DNA from: CAZSDU01 sp964605775
GTDB lineage: Bacteria; Bacteroidota; Bacteroidia; Bacteroidales; FEN-979
Direction of reading: 5' to 3'
DNA: 53,524 bases
Assembly (NCBI GenBank): GCA_964605775.1
Contig: CAZSDU010000021.1
Location: 1 to 53,524 of the forward strand
The translations under genes were made by a program, and so were the position numbers. The notes below the pieces were generated by a model, which saw only the letters and a program-made list of their open reading frames with translations, was not told the origin of the DNA and did not search any database. This document shows, piece after piece, positions 34,512-44,000 of the stretch. Within the stretch, counting starts at the first letter, position 1; every line of letters begins with the position of its first letter.

Positions 34512-34636
34512 AAGGAAAATGTAATTTTTACCCAAACCTACAGTAATTTTTGAAATATTTTATCATTGGACATGAAAATTAATCTCTCGTTAACCTATTA
34601 CCTTTCCAGCCTTAAGGCGATTAAGCATAAAAGTTT

Positions 34637-35329
34637 GTGATGTTGTGGGCCCATGATTTTATTTCCCTTATCTATCCGAAAATTTGCGCAGCCTGTGGAA
34701 ACAGCCTGTGGCGACATGAAAATGTTATTTGCACCTCTTGCGACTTTCATCTTCCAAGAACAAGTTATCATCTTCTTTCCGAAAACCCCGTAAGCAAACT
34801 TTTCTGGGGCAGGGCGAAAATTCACAGCGCATCAGCCTATCTTCTTTTTCACAAAGGAAGCAGGGTACAGCAAATGGTTCACCAGCTTAAATATAAAGGA
34901 CGGAAAGATGTTGGACAATTTCTTGGAGATTTATTTGGACAAACCTTAATTCAATCTCCGCTTTTTAACGATCTCGACCTTATAATTCCTGTACCTCTGC
35001 ATCCCAAAAAGCTCATGAAGCGAGGATTTAATCAAAGTGAGGAATTTGGTAAAGGGCTCTCATCCTCCATGAAAATCCCCATAAATAACCAGCTATTGAT
35101 CAGATCATGTAATACCGAAACACAAACAAAAAAAAACAGGTTCAAGCGATGGGAAAACGTCAATCATGTGTTTATGGTAACTGACTCCCATTCACTGGTC
35201 GGAAAAAAAGTATTGCTGGTCGATGATGTCATTACTACCGGTGCAACGCTGGAGGCTTGCATTAATGCCCTTTCATTAATCCCGGAAATACGCATTAGTA
35301 TTGCAGCCATCGCCACGGCATTGCGTTAA
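34637..35329 (+). CDS. ComF family phosphoribosyltransferase-like protein
   Basis: A 230-residue protein of the ComF/GntX family. A four-Cys zinc-finger-like element is at the N-terminus (ICAACGNSLW, VICTSCDFHLP). LKYKGRKDVGQFLG, DLIIPVPLHPKKLMKRGFNQSE and the PRPP-binding loop VLLVDDVITTGATLEAC follow, all typical. In competent bacteria ComF acts in DNA uptake; in Bacteroidota its role is unproven. It is divergent from the ABC gene and overlaps the stop of the lamin-tail gene by four bases. Confidence 0.92.
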   Translation: MMLWAHDFISLIYPKICAACGNSLWRHENVICTSCDFHLPRTSYHLLSENPVSKLFWGRAKIHSASAYLLFHKGSRVQQMVHQLKYKGRKDVGQFLGDLFGQTLIQSPLFNDLDLIIPVPLHPKKLMKRGFNQSEEFGKGLSSSMKIPINNQLLIRSCNTETQTKKNRFKRWENVNHVFMVTDSHSLVGKKVLLVDDVITTGATLEACINALSLIPEIRISIAAIATALR

Positions 35330-37917
35330 ATATGACCGCCTAAAACAAAAACTTTTTTATGCCTTTTGATGGTCCCTTCGGGATGAAGCATTTCCACGAA
35401 AAAAAAATAAAAACCTAAAGGAGCCTTTGTGTTTTTTTCTGTAATTCCATCCCAGGAAAAAATATTTTCTGCAGCTAATAAAACATTTCTGCCCAACCGT
35501 TTAACAATGTTGCCTTTGTTGTCAAATATGATCACATCTGCTTGAAAACCCGCATAATCAGGTTCAATTACAAGATGGATGCAATCATCTTTCCCATCAT
35601 TGTCGGGGGAAAAGATTAAGGGATAAACCAAAATAGAAGCAGAAAGGTTTTCGTCAGGATAGTATTGCGAATTTTGATATGCCGGACTTGCAAACCCAAC
35701 CGTTTCTGAAGCCGAGTGCCAGTTAGACTGGTCCGTAGATGGGCGATCGGGATGAATCCTTTCAAGGGAAACCCCTTCATTTGAATTTAGTAAAGGATAT
35801 TGCATTTCCGAGCTGTAAATGATTTTATCTATGATTGTCCCATCGTCCTGTCTGGCTATAACAAGCATTCCTGAATTTTCGCTGAGGGTCGGAAATTTTT
35901 CAGGTTTGATGGTTTTTCTGTTCGGAGGACCTGGATACCGTTTTAAAACCTCATCAGGATCAGTGGAAATAGCTACATAATCAAAGGGAAAAATAAGATA
36001 ACTATCTTGAATGACCGGATATCCGGTACTCATTTCGCCTTCTATTGAATCATTTTTTTCAATAATAAGGGTTTTTAAATCCAGTACTTTTTCTGAACGG
36101 TTAAACAATTCAATAAACCTGCTCCCATGAGGATATGGATTAAAAAGAATTTCATTGATAATGATATCCTTGTCTGCAATTTCTTCAGGCAGGGCAATTT
36201 TAAGATGGCTTGAAGTATCCATCATGTTGCCGGCGCAATCCCTCATAATCCCGGAGAGAAGAATCTGATATATAATCCCCTTCCGAAAAGCGGAACAAAA
36301 CTTGAGCACTACAGAATTGAACATTGGCTCTATTGGTTTAACGTCATCGGGAATGATCCCTGATGGGTTTAGGATGTAAGCTTCCCTGGTTGAAAGACCG
36401 ATGCTGTCCATGGATTCAGAAAAGACCAATTGAACGGATGTTGAATCCATGAAGAAAGCTCTGACAAGATGTGGAATAGAAAGATCCGGTTGAGGCGCGT
36501 AAACAGCATTCGCCCGGCCAGGCGTTCCACCTGAGGGATCGGTACTGGCAATCCAGTTTTCACGACAACCGCACGGATTCATCGGGTCAATCATTTCCAA
36601 TGACCACCCTCCTTCACTTTTATAGGAGGAAGCATACCAGGAGTTCTCGTAAGCAACCGCGTGAATAACCTGACCTTTTTCATTTTTAATTACAAGGCTT
36701 GAGCCTTCATTAGATAAACTAATTGAAGAGGTGAAGAGAGGGATGCAGTTTCCGTAGGAATAAAAATTGGAAGAATCCTTGACCAGCAATAAATATCCAT
36801 AGGGGGCTATAGACAGGGGTGGAAAAAATTTTTTTGAATTTCCAAAATGAAATATCCAATTTTCAAGATTAATCGAAAACGGAGTACGATTGTACAGTTC
36901 AACATATTCTTCCGGGGGCAAATCCACCTGTGGTAAAGGATCCGCCATGATTTCATGAATCAAAACATCATAAGCCCTTGGAAGGTAATAGTTAAACGGC
37001 ACGACTGTGTCTTTCATCCTGTTACCCGCAATATCTTTGATCCCGCTTATCCGGATTGAATCATACGTCCCTGAAGGCAGGGGTCTTTCAAAAAAAAGAA
37101 GATAACAACAAGGCAGATCTTTATCCTGATTAACCATCAATGGATACTGCCCGGACATTTTCAGATAATAATGTTGAATGTTTTCTGCGGACTGCTTGTC
37201 CACATTTTTATTGAATTTCACACGTAAGCTGACGGAATCTGTTGAAATGCAGGAAAGTATTCCAGGAGGAAGTGAATCGTGCTGAATATTTCCTACCAGG
37301 AAGTCATCAAAATAAAATTTTGTTGCATTGCTGGAAGTATATTTACAAAAAACGCCCATCCACGAAGTTTGACTATAGGTGTTTTCCAGGAAAACACCAT
37401 CCTTGTTGTAATTTGCTTTTCCTGTTGTGTCCAGCCATGTTTCCCATAAGCCATGTTCTTCCCTTATCATTTTAAACCGAAGGGTATTGGTAGAATGCGA
37501 TGCCTTATACATTCGAAAACAATAAATTACTTCTGTCAAATAACCGCTTTGTTTAAACACCCTGATACTGTCATCACTACCCCCTATTTGAACAAAATAT
37601 CCGTTCAGGGCTTTTTCCAGGTTAGGAGAATCTGAAACCAGATAAACTCTTGCCAGATTGTTGCCGGAGGTATTGAATGAAAGTTTCACCCAAAAGTTCC
37701 ATTCTGTATTGTCAATTTTTACATTCGGTGTGGACAGATAGGACGTGTCTGGTTTTTCGGAAATCAAATGAAGCTGGTGGCTTGAATTGACCTCAAATTG
37801 GTAATCATCTCCTGACCAGCTTGGGTTATGGGTGAAATCTCCATCGGTAAAGCTGTCATTAACTTGACATTGAGCTGTTTCTGCGAATAACAATAAAGCA
37901 AGAAGGAGTTTTTTCAT
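35326..37917 (-). CDS. Secreted lamin-tail-domain protein with CHU_C-like tail
   Basis: An 863-residue exported protein. The signal peptide is about 18 residues (ends ETAQC, then QVND). A jelly-roll-like N-terminal region (about 20-215) may be a concanavalin-type fold. Two Ig-like segments (SVSLRVKFNKNVDKQSAENI; SVQLVFSESMDSIGLSTRE) alternate with two lamin-tail domains (starting about 317, VLIHEIMADPLP, and about 584, IIINEILFNPYPHG). The last 100 residues (from about 762, YPLIFSPDNDGKDD, to GFYFFFVEML) are the CHU_C/FlgD-like module, which serves T9SS export and surface anchoring in Bacteroidota. The precise substrate, perhaps surface DNA or polysaccharide, is unknown. Confidence 0.85.
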   Translation of the reverse strand: MKKLLLALLLFAETAQCQVNDSFTDGDFTHNPSWSGDDYQFEVNSSHQLHLISEKPDTSYLSTPNVKIDNTEWNFWVKLSFNTSGNNLARVYLVSDSPNLEKALNGYFVQIGGSDDSIRVFKQSGYLTEVIYCFRMYKASHSTNTLRFKMIREEHGLWETWLDTTGKANYNKDGVFLENTYSQTSWMGVFCKYTSSNATKFYFDDFLVGNIQHDSLPPGILSCISTDSVSLRVKFNKNVDKQSAENIQHYYLKMSGQYPLMVNQDKDLPCCYLLFFERPLPSGTYDSIRISGIKDIAGNRMKDTVVPFNYYLPRAYDVLIHEIMADPLPQVDLPPEEYVELYNRTPFSINLENWIFHFGNSKKFFPPLSIAPYGYLLLVKDSSNFYSYGNCIPLFTSSISLSNEGSSLVIKNEKGQVIHAVAYENSWYASSYKSEGGWSLEMIDPMNPCGCRENWIASTDPSGGTPGRANAVYAPQPDLSIPHLVRAFFMDSTSVQLVFSESMDSIGLSTREAYILNPSGIIPDDVKPIEPMFNSVVLKFCSAFRKGIIYQILLSGIMRDCAGNMMDTSSHLKIALPEEIADKDIIINEILFNPYPHGSRFIELFNRSEKVLDLKTLIIEKNDSIEGEMSTGYPVIQDSYLIFPFDYVAISTDPDEVLKRYPGPPNRKTIKPEKFPTLSENSGMLVIARQDDGTIIDKIIYSSEMQYPLLNSNEGVSLERIHPDRPSTDQSNWHSASETVGFASPAYQNSQYYPDENLSASILVYPLIFSPDNDGKDDCIHLVIEPDYAGFQADVIIFDNKGNIVKRLGRNVLLAAENIFSWDGITEKNTKAPLGFYFFFVEMLHPEGTIKRHKKVFVLGGHI

Positions 37918-37979
37918 GGTTTTTTAACTTAATCCGGATTTTTTCAAAAGGTAATATCCTGTTAATAACTTTTGTTGAA

Positions 37980-37987
37980 TATCTTTG
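37980..37987 (+). promoter_or_regulatory. Candidate -7 box upstream of asd
   Basis: TATCTTTG matches TAnnTTTG and ends 33 bases before the asd start. Several TTG triplets lie closer than 19 bases upstream, so the -33 element is unclear. Confidence 0.35.
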
Positions 37988-38020
37988 CAGATAGCATTCA
38001 CTGAAAATCAGGATAGGTAT

Positions 38021-39010
38021 ATGAAAATCGCTGTAGTCGGAGCTTCCGGATTAGTCGGTAGGGAAATAATGCGGGTATTGGAAGAACGGAGTATTTATCC
38101 TGAATTATTTATCCCCGTTGCTTCCCCATCCTCTATCGGTAAAAAAATCTGTTTTTTCAACCATGAATACAATATCCTGGGCCATGAAGAAGCGATATCA
38201 TTACGTCCCGAACTTGCTGTTTTTTCTGCAGGGGCAAATGTATCCAGGGAATGGGCCCCGAAATATGCCGGAGCCGGAATAACGGTCATTGACAATTCTT
38301 CCGCCTGGAGAATGGTAAAAGAAATACCTCTGGTTGTTCCTGAAATCAATGCCAATATTCTTGGCCGGAATGAGAAAATCATTGCCAACCCGAATTGCTC
38401 TACCATTCAACTTGTACTCGTGTTGGCTCCACTACACAAAGCTTATGGGATCAAGCGTATAGTGGTTTCGACCTATCAGTCTGTCACCGGAACCGGGGCC
38501 AGGGCGGTACAACAACTGGAAAATGAACGTAAGGGTATAAAAGGAGAAATGGCCTACCCTCATCCCATTGATCTTAACCTTTTTCCACATGGCGGGACCT
38601 TTCTACCCAACAGATATACAACAGAGGAAATGAAACTCATCGAAGAAACCCATAAAATTCTCGATGATTATACTTTTGGTATCACTGCCACAATTGTCCG
38701 GGTCCCGGTTGTAGGAGGACATTCAATGGCTGTAAACATAGAATTTTCAAAGGATTACCATATCAGCGAAGCAGTGGAAATAATCCATTCTACAGAGGGA
38801 GTGATAATTCAGGATGATCCTGAAAATAATATTTACCCCATGCCCGGAAACTCTAGGGGAAAAGATGAGGTTTTTGTAGGCAGAATCCGCCGGGATGAAT
38901 CTCGGGCAAATTCATTAAATCTATTCATTGTTGCTGATAATCTCCGTAAAGGAGCCGCGACCAATGCGGTGCAGATAGCACAATATCTTATTGATCAATC
39001 ACTTCTTTAG
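38021..39010 (+). CDS. asd: Aspartate-semialdehyde dehydrogenase
   Basis: Catalyses NADPH-dependent reduction of aspartyl phosphate to aspartate semialdehyde, the branch point to lysine/diaminopimelate, threonine and methionine. It is 329 residues. The Rossmann start is IAVVGASGLVGREIMRVL and the active-site Cys is in ANPNCSTIQLVL. STYQSVTGTGARAV and VPVVGGHSMAVNIEF with an active-site His match the family. The start at 38021 (MKIAVVGASG) is chosen over an in-frame ATG 36 bases upstream because it gives the canonical N-terminus. The cytochrome gene follows after 66 bases on the same strand. Confidence 0.95.
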   Translation: MKIAVVGASGLVGREIMRVLEERSIYPELFIPVASPSSIGKKICFFNHEYNILGHEEAISLRPELAVFSAGANVSREWAPKYAGAGITVIDNSSAWRMVKEIPLVVPEINANILGRNEKIIANPNCSTIQLVLVLAPLHKAYGIKRIVVSTYQSVTGTGARAVQQLENERKGIKGEMAYPHPIDLNLFPHGGTFLPNRYTTEEMKLIEETHKILDDYTFGITATIVRVPVVGGHSMAVNIEFSKDYHISEAVEIIHSTEGVIIQDDPENNIYPMPGNSRGKDEVFVGRIRRDESRANSLNLFIVADNLRKGAATNAVQIAQYLIDQSLL

Positions 39011-39076
39011 AATGGTTTTTTATATGTTTAAAGTTTCCATTTAACAGTTTAGGGTTAATCAAATATTAATTGCAAA

Positions 39077-40138
39077 ATGAAAAACCTGACATATATTGTT
39101 TTAACTTCAGCAATAGCTGCTTTCATTCTTAGTAGTTTGTTTAGCGGTTGTACCAAGGAGGGGCCACAGGGTCCGGCAGGACAGGATGGGAAAGACGCCA
39201 ATAATACCTGCACTCAGTGTCATGATATGAGTGATAGTCTTGTCACCAGAATTTTCCAGTATGATGCCTCTCGCCATGCCCTTGGATCAACCACTTATAC
39301 CTGCACACAAGTAGCCTGTGCCCCCTGTCATTCCAGTCAGGGATTTGCCGAAGCAATCCTCACCAATTCGGATACAACCAGATTTCCTGTCTTTAATGCC
39401 GCTCCTGTTAATTGTCGTACCTGCCATAATATCCATAGCACTTATACTACAGCAGATTACAGCCTTAAAGTTACTTCGGCATTTTATCCCAGATTCGATA
39501 AAACAAAAACGCTGAATCTTTCTTTTGGCGGTGGATCCGGCAATCTCTGTGCCCGCTGTCATCAAGCGGTAAAACCTAATCCATGGATTACAGATCCCAG
39601 GGGAAATGACTCTCTAGTTATTTCCAGTACGCAATGGGGGCCACACCATGGTGCTCAGGCTCTCATTCTGGCAGGAATGGGGGCTTTTGAGATGGGGATT
39701 TCGTCCTTTGGGAATACCGCCCATAAAGATTTTACAACATGTTCCTCATGCCATCAGGGTGGGGCTCAGGGTAATTTGGTGGGGGGCCATACCCTTAAAA
39801 TGTCCAGCAATATTACCAATGATAATGTTAGCGTTTGTAAAGATTGTCATGCTTCGATTGGAAATAATTTTGACCTTGACGGAATCCAAACAGAAATCAC
39901 CAATAAAATCAACGCGCTGAAAGAAAAATTAGCCGCCATAAATATGCTGGATACCATCCCTCCTCCCAATCCCAATTATATGCTGATTAAACCCGGAAAA
40001 TATTCCCAGAGCGACCTGGCTGTATTTTGGAATTTTCAGCTTGCTTATACGGATCGAAGCCTTGGTGTCCATAATTATCTTTATACCCGCGACATGCTGC
40101 AGGCCGGCATAGATTATATGAATCACAGAGGGAAATAA
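39077..40138 (+). CDS. Hexaheme c-type cytochrome lipoprotein with collagen-like patch
   Basis: A 353-residue lipoprotein (signal ending SSLFSGC near residue 25) exposed at an envelope face. A short collagen-like stretch (GPQGPAGQDGKD) follows the lipid anchor as a spacer. Six heme c motifs follow: CTQCH, CAPCH, CRTCH, CARCH, CSSCH and CKDCH. WGPHHGAQALILAGMG and the spaced His residues can serve as distal ligands. The C-terminal part (about 270-353) is helical. It resembles outer-surface or periplasmic electron-carrier cytochromes; no partner reductase is adjacent. The riboflavin kinase-like gene starts one base after the stop, so they are co-transcribed. Confidence 0.9.
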   Translation: MKNLTYIVLTSAIAAFILSSLFSGCTKEGPQGPAGQDGKDANNTCTQCHDMSDSLVTRIFQYDASRHALGSTTYTCTQVACAPCHSSQGFAEAILTNSDTTRFPVFNAAPVNCRTCHNIHSTYTTADYSLKVTSAFYPRFDKTKTLNLSFGGGSGNLCARCHQAVKPNPWITDPRGNDSLVISSTQWGPHHGAQALILAGMGAFEMGISSFGNTAHKDFTTCSSCHQGGAQGNLVGGHTLKMSSNITNDNVSVCKDCHASIGNNFDLDGIQTEITNKINALKEKLAAINMLDTIPPPNPNYMLIKPGKYSQSDLAVFWNFQLAYTDRSLGVHNYLYTRDMLQAGIDYMNHRGK

Positions 40139-40139
40139 A

Positions 40140-40619
40140 ATGGATATCATTCCTTTCGCCCCCCTCATCATGAAATCCTTAGAAAAAGGTGATTTAAAGA
40201 AAGCGAATGCGCTGATTGGTCATCCGTATTTTATTTCCGGGGTCGTTGTCAGGGGCCAGATGCTGGGAAAAAGTCTTGGCTACCCAACAGCCAACCTTAA
40301 TATTTCCGGAGCAACCCCATTACTGATTCCTCATGGAGTATACGCGGTAAAAGTTAATTATTCTGGTTCTTTCTTCCTTGGTATGGCCAACATAGGAACC
40401 CGTCCCACCGTAAAAGGAAAAACCCTGACAGTTGAAGTTAATTTATTCCATTTTAACGGAGATTTATACGGAAAAGAATTAACAGTAAGTTTTATTCAAC
40501 GCATCCGGGACGAAAAAAAATTTGACGACTTGCAATCGTTGAGCCGTGAAATTGCTCGGGATAAAAATCGTATCACTAAATTATTTTCCAGCAAGGATCA
40601 ACCGGACTCCAATCATTGA
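40140..40619 (+). CDS. Riboflavin kinase domain protein (RibF C-terminal half only)
   Basis: A 159-residue protein covering only the riboflavin kinase part of RibF. Motifs are MLGKSLGYPTANLNI (flavin/ATP-binding GxPTAN), PHGVYAVKVNY, GMANIGTRPTVKG and FNGDLYGKELTVSFIQRIRDEKKF. It also retains the linker (KSLEKGDLKKANALIGHPYFISG) that normally joins to the FMN adenylyltransferase domain, which is missing; upstream is the cytochrome gene. So it is either a kinase-only paralogue or a truncated RibF. The reaction would be riboflavin plus ATP to FMN. Kinase motifs are intact. Its end overlaps the convergent GldH-like gene by 39 bases. Confidence 0.85.
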   Translation: MDIIPFAPLIMKSLEKGDLKKANALIGHPYFISGVVVRGQMLGKSLGYPTANLNISGATPLLIPHGVYAVKVNYSGSFFLGMANIGTRPTVKGKTLTVEVNLFHFNGDLYGKELTVSFIQRIRDEKKFDDLQSLSREIARDKNRITKLFSSKDQPDSNH

Positions 40620-41018
40620 AATTCCGCTAAGATGAAGCTGGGGCATAAGATTTTCTAGCTCAAGAACAAGATTCCCGCTTTTCGAAATAAACAAATCCTT
40701 TTTTAGTGTAATTTGATTTTCTTCTCCTAAAATTATTTTTTTTATCTGGTACTCCATGATCCTTTCTTCACCCGATGGGGTAGTCATAATCATATTGAAG
40801 ATTAGTGTTTCATGGGGGTAATCATGAGTAAATCTGGCGAAAAAATTTACCTCATAAGTCTTATTGTTTTCCTTTAAAGGAATGGTAATAATAACATTGC
40901 TAAATCTTGACCAGGTTTGCTTTTCAAACTGAAAAGTGTATTCGATGGGTTTTTCCCTGCGACATGCGGTTGATATGATGAAAAGAATAAATAGTATCAA
41001 AAAAAATAGTTTTCTCAT
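40581..41018 (-). CDS. GldH-like lipoprotein
   Basis: A 145-residue lipoprotein (signal IISTAC, Cys near residue 19) with a compact beta-rich body. The order of segments (YTFQFEKQTW, THDYPHETLIFNMIMTTPSGE, LVLELENLMPQLHLSGISMIGVRL) resembles gliding-motility lipoprotein GldH, which occurs also in non-gliding Bacteroidota. The match is by pattern only. It lies six bases downstream of the NtrY-like kinase gene, so they are probably co-transcribed. If not GldH, it is an uncharacterised envelope lipoprotein. Confidence 0.5.
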   Translation of the reverse strand: MRKLFFLILFILFIISTACRREKPIEYTFQFEKQTWSRFSNVIITIPLKENNKTYEVNFFARFTHDYPHETLIFNMIMTTPSGEERIMEYQIKKIILGEENQITLKKDLFISKSGNLVLELENLMPQLHLSGISMIGVRLILAGK

Positions 41019-41024
41019 TTTTCG

Positions 41025-44000
41025 TTAATTGGGTGTGATTTCTGCTTGAAATGAAGGAATTTCTATGATAAAAGAAGCCCCTCTACCCTCTTCTGATTCA
41101 ACGCGAATGGTGGCATTCATCTCTTCCAAAATGGCTTTAACAATGGCAAGCCCAAGACCCATTCCCCCAGTTTTGGTAGTAAAATTCGGTTGAAAAATAT
41201 TGTTGGACTGATCAGCAGAAATTCCTCGGCCATTATCGCTGATGTTTAACAGATAATTTCCTGACTTTTCATGAAGGGTCACTTCAATCTGCCCATTGGA
41301 TTTGTCTTCAATGGCCTCAATGGCATTGCTGAAAATATTGTTAAAAACCCGTAATAATTGCTTTTGATCCGCCCATATCAGGGCCGGGACTACCACGTCA
41401 TCCAGGTTTATGGTTATGGGAACAATATCCTTGTATAAAAAAACAACATTTTGAAGCACCTCTTTCAAATCAAGTTTTTCTTTCTGAGGAGCCGGCATTT
41501 TTGCAAAATCAGAGAACTCAGAGGCAATCGAGGCAAGAGTATCGATTTGCTCTGTAAGTGTTTGAGCAAAACGTTCCAGGCGTTGATCATAATCCGGCGT
41601 ATGATCATTCCACGCGCGTAATAAATGTTGCACGTTTAATTTCATCGGAGTCAACGGATTTTTTATTTCATGAGCCACCTGCCTTGCCATTTCTCTCCAT
41701 GCACCTTCCCTTTCCGAAACAGCTAATTTCTTTGCGCTTTCTTCCATTTCCTCAACCATCTTATTATATTGATCGACAAGCTGTCCGATTTCATCTTTTT
41801 TTTGCCAATCAATCTTTTCATTCGGCCTGCCCAGCTTAAATGTTCCCATTTTTGCAGCAAGGAGCCGCAAGGGCAGTGTAATATATTTGGCAAAGAAAAA
41901 TGCAATAAACACTCCCAGAATAAACAACAGAACATAAACATTAATGAAGGTAACAAGAAAGGTTGAAATTTCTTTTTTTAAATCATCCTGTCGGGCAAAA
42001 TACGGAAGGTTGATATATCCCAGTAATTTATTCTTATCATTAAAAAAAGGTAGGTAGGCCGAACTATAATTGTGAGATCCAATATATTCATCATGAATGA
42101 ATAAGGATTGACCGGTTGATTTCAACTGATTCATGGCTTGAATGTTCATGCGGTCAGAAGTCAATCCTTCTTCAAAAACCTGAGGACGGCTGGAAGCAAT
42201 CAACTTCCCGGCAGGATCATAAATATTTATGTCGGAGAAAAAAATATTGGACATTTTGATCAATTGATTTTCCAAAATGGGTAGGCTTGCATGAAACCCA
42301 TGATCATCGGCCCCGAATTTGTAACGAAATTCCATCAGGATCGATAATGCCCTTTCCCTTAGATAGTCATCGTTCTTAGCATTATTTAAACGAATGATAT
42401 AGATTTCAATGACACCACCTAGCACAAGAAATGATAAGAGAAGCATGCCAATAATGGATAATTGAAGGCGATCGCGAAGGGTCTTTAAAGAAAATTTTGC
42501 ATTTAATGGACGATTCAGAAATACAAATAAAATAAAAGATAAAAATCCGAAAAAGAAAAACAGATATGCAAACGGAGATAGGGTTGTTAAAAAATTCGGT
42601 TGTTTTTTACTGATTAATAATTCTTCTGTCCCGTTGAGTTTGTAATATAAATGATTTTGTCCCGAAAAATTAAAAAACAACCCTTGATTAATCTTCGCCC
42701 TGTAAAGGTCTATGGACTGATTATAAAGAAATTTTCCTGCGTTATACTGGATTTTACCATTCTTATAAAAAGCATAAGAATACGCTGAAATATCGGGAAT
42801 TTCAACCAGCCTGCGATCAATTAATAATTCGGGATAGCCAAGATCTTTAAAAACATATTTTATATTCAATTCGATATACAGATTAACGGTGTGAATGCTA
42901 TTTTTCTCGCGCAACACTGGTAGACGGATAACCGCCAGATAGTTTTCTTTTCCATATCCATAATCAAGAAAAAACAGATTGTTCACCGGCGTCAGTTCTC
43001 CAAATTCATTGATAATATTTTGAAAATAGTCCTGACAGTTTATCAAATACCCCTGGGGCTGAACTTGAAGATCTTTATTGGAAGCACACAGGGTGGACTG
43101 AATGTTAAACTTATTCCAAAAACCGGTAAAGTATTTCCTTTTCAGATAATCTTCCAGCTCCTGCTCTGAAGAAAGATTTACACTATTCAGTGTGCTTTCT
43201 GCAAAGTTTAAAACGGAGGTGTCTGTCCGGATACCTTTTTCGATCTGAGAAAACAATGTCTCGGTAACCGGATTGCGCTTTGATGATAATTTAAGGGCAA
43301 GTATTTTTCGTTTTTCTTTTTCTTTATCATGATTGGAATCATTGATCAGCAGCATACTGATAAAAGAAAATACGATAATTGCGACAATGCTGATTCGAAG
43401 ATTGATTACGGCTGTCTTTTCGGGATTGGAATAGTGTAACGCATACTGTACAGGTTTCCAAAAAAACAGGAAAAAACATGCCCAAAGGGACCAGATAATC
43501 AGGAAACCAAAACCACTGTATGGAATTAATCCGGAAATATTCTGAAGATTAAGCGGTATGATTGAATTGACAACAAAGCTTTCAATAAATATCAATATTC
43601 CAATAAAAGACAACAGTGCCAGGACGATAATAAAAATTTGTTTCAACAATCGGGAATGTTTGGGGCTAGCGGCCGAAAGAGAAGGTGCTGGCCAGTTAAG
43701 AAAAGCAATGCAGGCCAGAACTAACATCAGTAAGGAATTCACCAAAACATCACCCAATGATGGTAAAAACCAGGAAGAAGAAAAATATGAGGGGCCGAAC
43801 AATTCGGTCTGATATAAAAATGAAGGGAATTTAAAGTAAAACTGTAAGCCGCGTAAGAAAAGAACATCAACAAAAATTCCGGTTATCAATAAATATTTCC
43901 ACTGAAAAAATGCGGCTATTTTGTCATAGAAATAAAGTATAGACAAGATAATGAAAAGAAAACCCAGCATAAATAACAATAAATACCAGGTCCCACTTCC

